Source: Roseobacter weihaiensis
GTDB lineage: Bacteria; Pseudomonadota; Alphaproteobacteria; Rhodobacterales; Rhodobacteraceae
Reading direction: 5' to 3'
Length of the DNA stretch: 64,000 bases
Assembly: GCF_020622345.1 (NCBI RefSeq)
Contig: NZ_JACNMO010000008.1
Span: forward strand, 1-64,000
Shown here one piece after another: positions 63,252-64,000 of this stretch (positions are counted from its first letter, which is position 1; every line of letters begins with the position of its first letter). The notes beneath the pieces are model-generated. The model had not been told where the DNA came from. It saw only the letters and a list, made by a program, of their open reading frames with translations, and searched no databases. A program made the position numbers and the translations under genes.

Positions 63252-63533
63252 TTGGATTTCTTAGAAAATGTAGCCGGAATGATGCTTCTGGGTGGCCTCC
63301 TGAATGGCATTGCATCCGGTCTTCTGACCCTGCTGACAGGCCAGGTCATGAGCGCTTCTGGTATGATGGGACATCTTCTTGGCGGCGCCGAAGGGGTGGC
63401 CGCAACCAGTGTTGCTCTCATTGGCGGCATTTTTTCGGCGTCGCTGATCATGACAGGTCTTGGATTTTCGCCTCAGCAAGCGACCGAAGCGAGCTGGCCG
63501 TTTCTGATGGTCGGTGGGCTATCTTGGGTGTAA
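63252..63533 (+). pseudogene. Truncated YeeE/YedE-family transporter gene
   Basis: From a possible TTG start after GAGGGG, the frame reads LDFLENVAGMMLLGGLLNG, then SGLLTLLTGQVMSASGMMG and GHLLGG, the typical glycine-rich hairpin of YeeE/YedE (thiosulfate or sulfur-compound uptake). After about 90 residues and three helices the similarity ends at a short unrelated tail (GGLSWV) and stop. Family halves are usually about 135-140 residues, so the 3' part has been lost and joined to foreign sequence near 63525. Probably not functional. Confidence 0.65.
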
Positions 63534-63673
63534 AGAACAAGCTGAGAATCTACCACACGCCTTGGTCGCCGAATTACACGAACACCAAGATTGACGTCAA
63601 AGACAGTCAACACTGGTTTTGTGATGAAGGCGAAGCGCTCGCTGCGGGCTGGCGTCCTGTTGCAGAGCGTTAG
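63527..63673 (+). pseudogene. Fragment resembling a 'sunset'-type C-terminal domain
   Basis: In another frame right after the YeeE break, the sequence LRIYHTPWSPNYTNTKID followed by WFCDEGEALAAGWRPVAER resembles the short domain (IYHxPxxxxYxxxxI..WFCSEEEAxAAGWR) found at the end of secreted nuclease-like and related proteins. Only the domain remains, without a start, so this is the 3' remnant of a gene joined to the truncated transporter. Confidence 0.5.
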
Positions 63674-63761
63674 GACGGCAATCCTCTAAATGGAAACCAA
63701 TGTCTCCAAACCAGACACTGATGAACAGGCATCACTTACACCAACTGGCCCATGACACCAC

Positions 63762-64000
63762 TCACGGCGACGAAGCCTGTGCCAGTATTCCAGTGATTTG
63801 TGATGTCCAGTTCCTAGCATTGACCCAAGATCGCGCCCGTTTCGCGTTTCTTTGACGAGCCTTTGCAGCTGTTGGGTCGAAAAAATACTCCAGAGCGGCC
63901 TGCAACTGCGTTTCAACACCTTGCTGCGAATGGGACAGCACGGTGCCAAATCCATGTTCTTCAAGCCGCGCAGCCGTCATATGCGCTTCAACGTGCTTTG
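63762..64000 (-). CDS. Partial reading frame at the window edge, C-terminal part, function unclear
   Basis: A minus-strand frame open from the window edge. Its visible part includes TAARLEEHGFGTVLSHSQQG, then AALEYFFDPTAAKARQRNAKRA and SWVNARNWTSQITGILAQ before the stop. The LExxG..V and ..W..Q pattern is somewhat like the C-terminus of a glycosyltransferase, but this is weak. The beginning is beyond the window. Confidence 0.4.
   Translation of the reverse strand, partial: KHVEAHMTAARLEEHGFGTVLSHSQQGVETQLQAALEYFFDPTAAKARQRNAKRARSWVNARNWTSQITGILAQASSP

Noticed and set aside
63762-64000. Transposase call for the edge frame
   Set aside because: No DDE or helix-turn-helix motif is visible; the segment looks slightly more like an enzyme C-terminus.
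1-64000. CRISPR array, tRNA or rRNA genes
   Set aside because: No regularly spaced repeats, cloverleaf with conserved TTCGANTC arm or rRNA core sequence was recognised on reading both strands.

Overview
The window is high-GC alphaproteobacterial DNA, most like the marine Roseobacter/Rhodobacteraceae group. This rests on PHB synthase with a phasin, a FixL/FixK-type regulatory pair, a PTS-type dihydroxyacetone kinase and the overall codon style. No species can be named. No tRNA, rRNA or CRISPR array was seen.

Left part (1-9.9 kb): the first residues of an IS3-type OrfA at the edge, then cheB-cheD, an acyl-CoA dehydrogenase, a three-gene ABC exporter/AttH-like cluster, a small FAD oxidoreductase and a decayed MscS channel gene. 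This part looks ordinary.

Core (9.9-63 kb): almost every transcription unit has a match to the FNR/FixK operator TTGAT-N4-ATCAA upstream. I count 15 (perfect at 25139 and 54262; none has more than two mismatches), and most lie about 60-108 bp from the start codon. The genes they flank form a coherent oxygen-limitation and dormancy programme. Storage: flavodoxin, PHB synthase, phasin. Ion and metal homeostasis: P-type ATPase, Ca2+ exchanger, VIT-type metal transporter, Na+/H+ antiporter. Stress proteins: several Usp proteins, Hsp20, CbpA/CbpM, LonB, site-2 protease. Fermentative ATP synthesis: yfcC-arcABC. Carbon routes: glpF-dhaKLM, 1-phosphofructokinase, and an acyl-CoA ligase/E1/E2/ACP operon. 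Redox and export: an ATP-grasp/ferric-reductase-like operon, an MBL hydrolase and an RbbA-like ABC exporter.

Control genes sit inside the island: a Crp/Fnr protein (9861), and at 20.2-23.4 kb a hybrid FixL-type heme-PAS kinase, an OmpR-type response regulator and a FixK. This matches the hFixL-FxkR-FixK cascade known from rhizobia. The fixK promoter carries GATACA-N4-GATACA, close to the K-box recalled for FxkR. The natural model is O2 sensing by hFixL, then FxkR, then FixK, then the TTGAT-N4-ATCAA promoters around it, much as DosR groups Usp, small heat-shock and ATPase genes in mycobacteria.

Right end (63-64 kb): a truncated YeeE/YedE gene, a fragment of a 'sunset'-type domain and a partial reading frame at the edge. 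Together with the IS fragment on the left, these mark rearranged borders.
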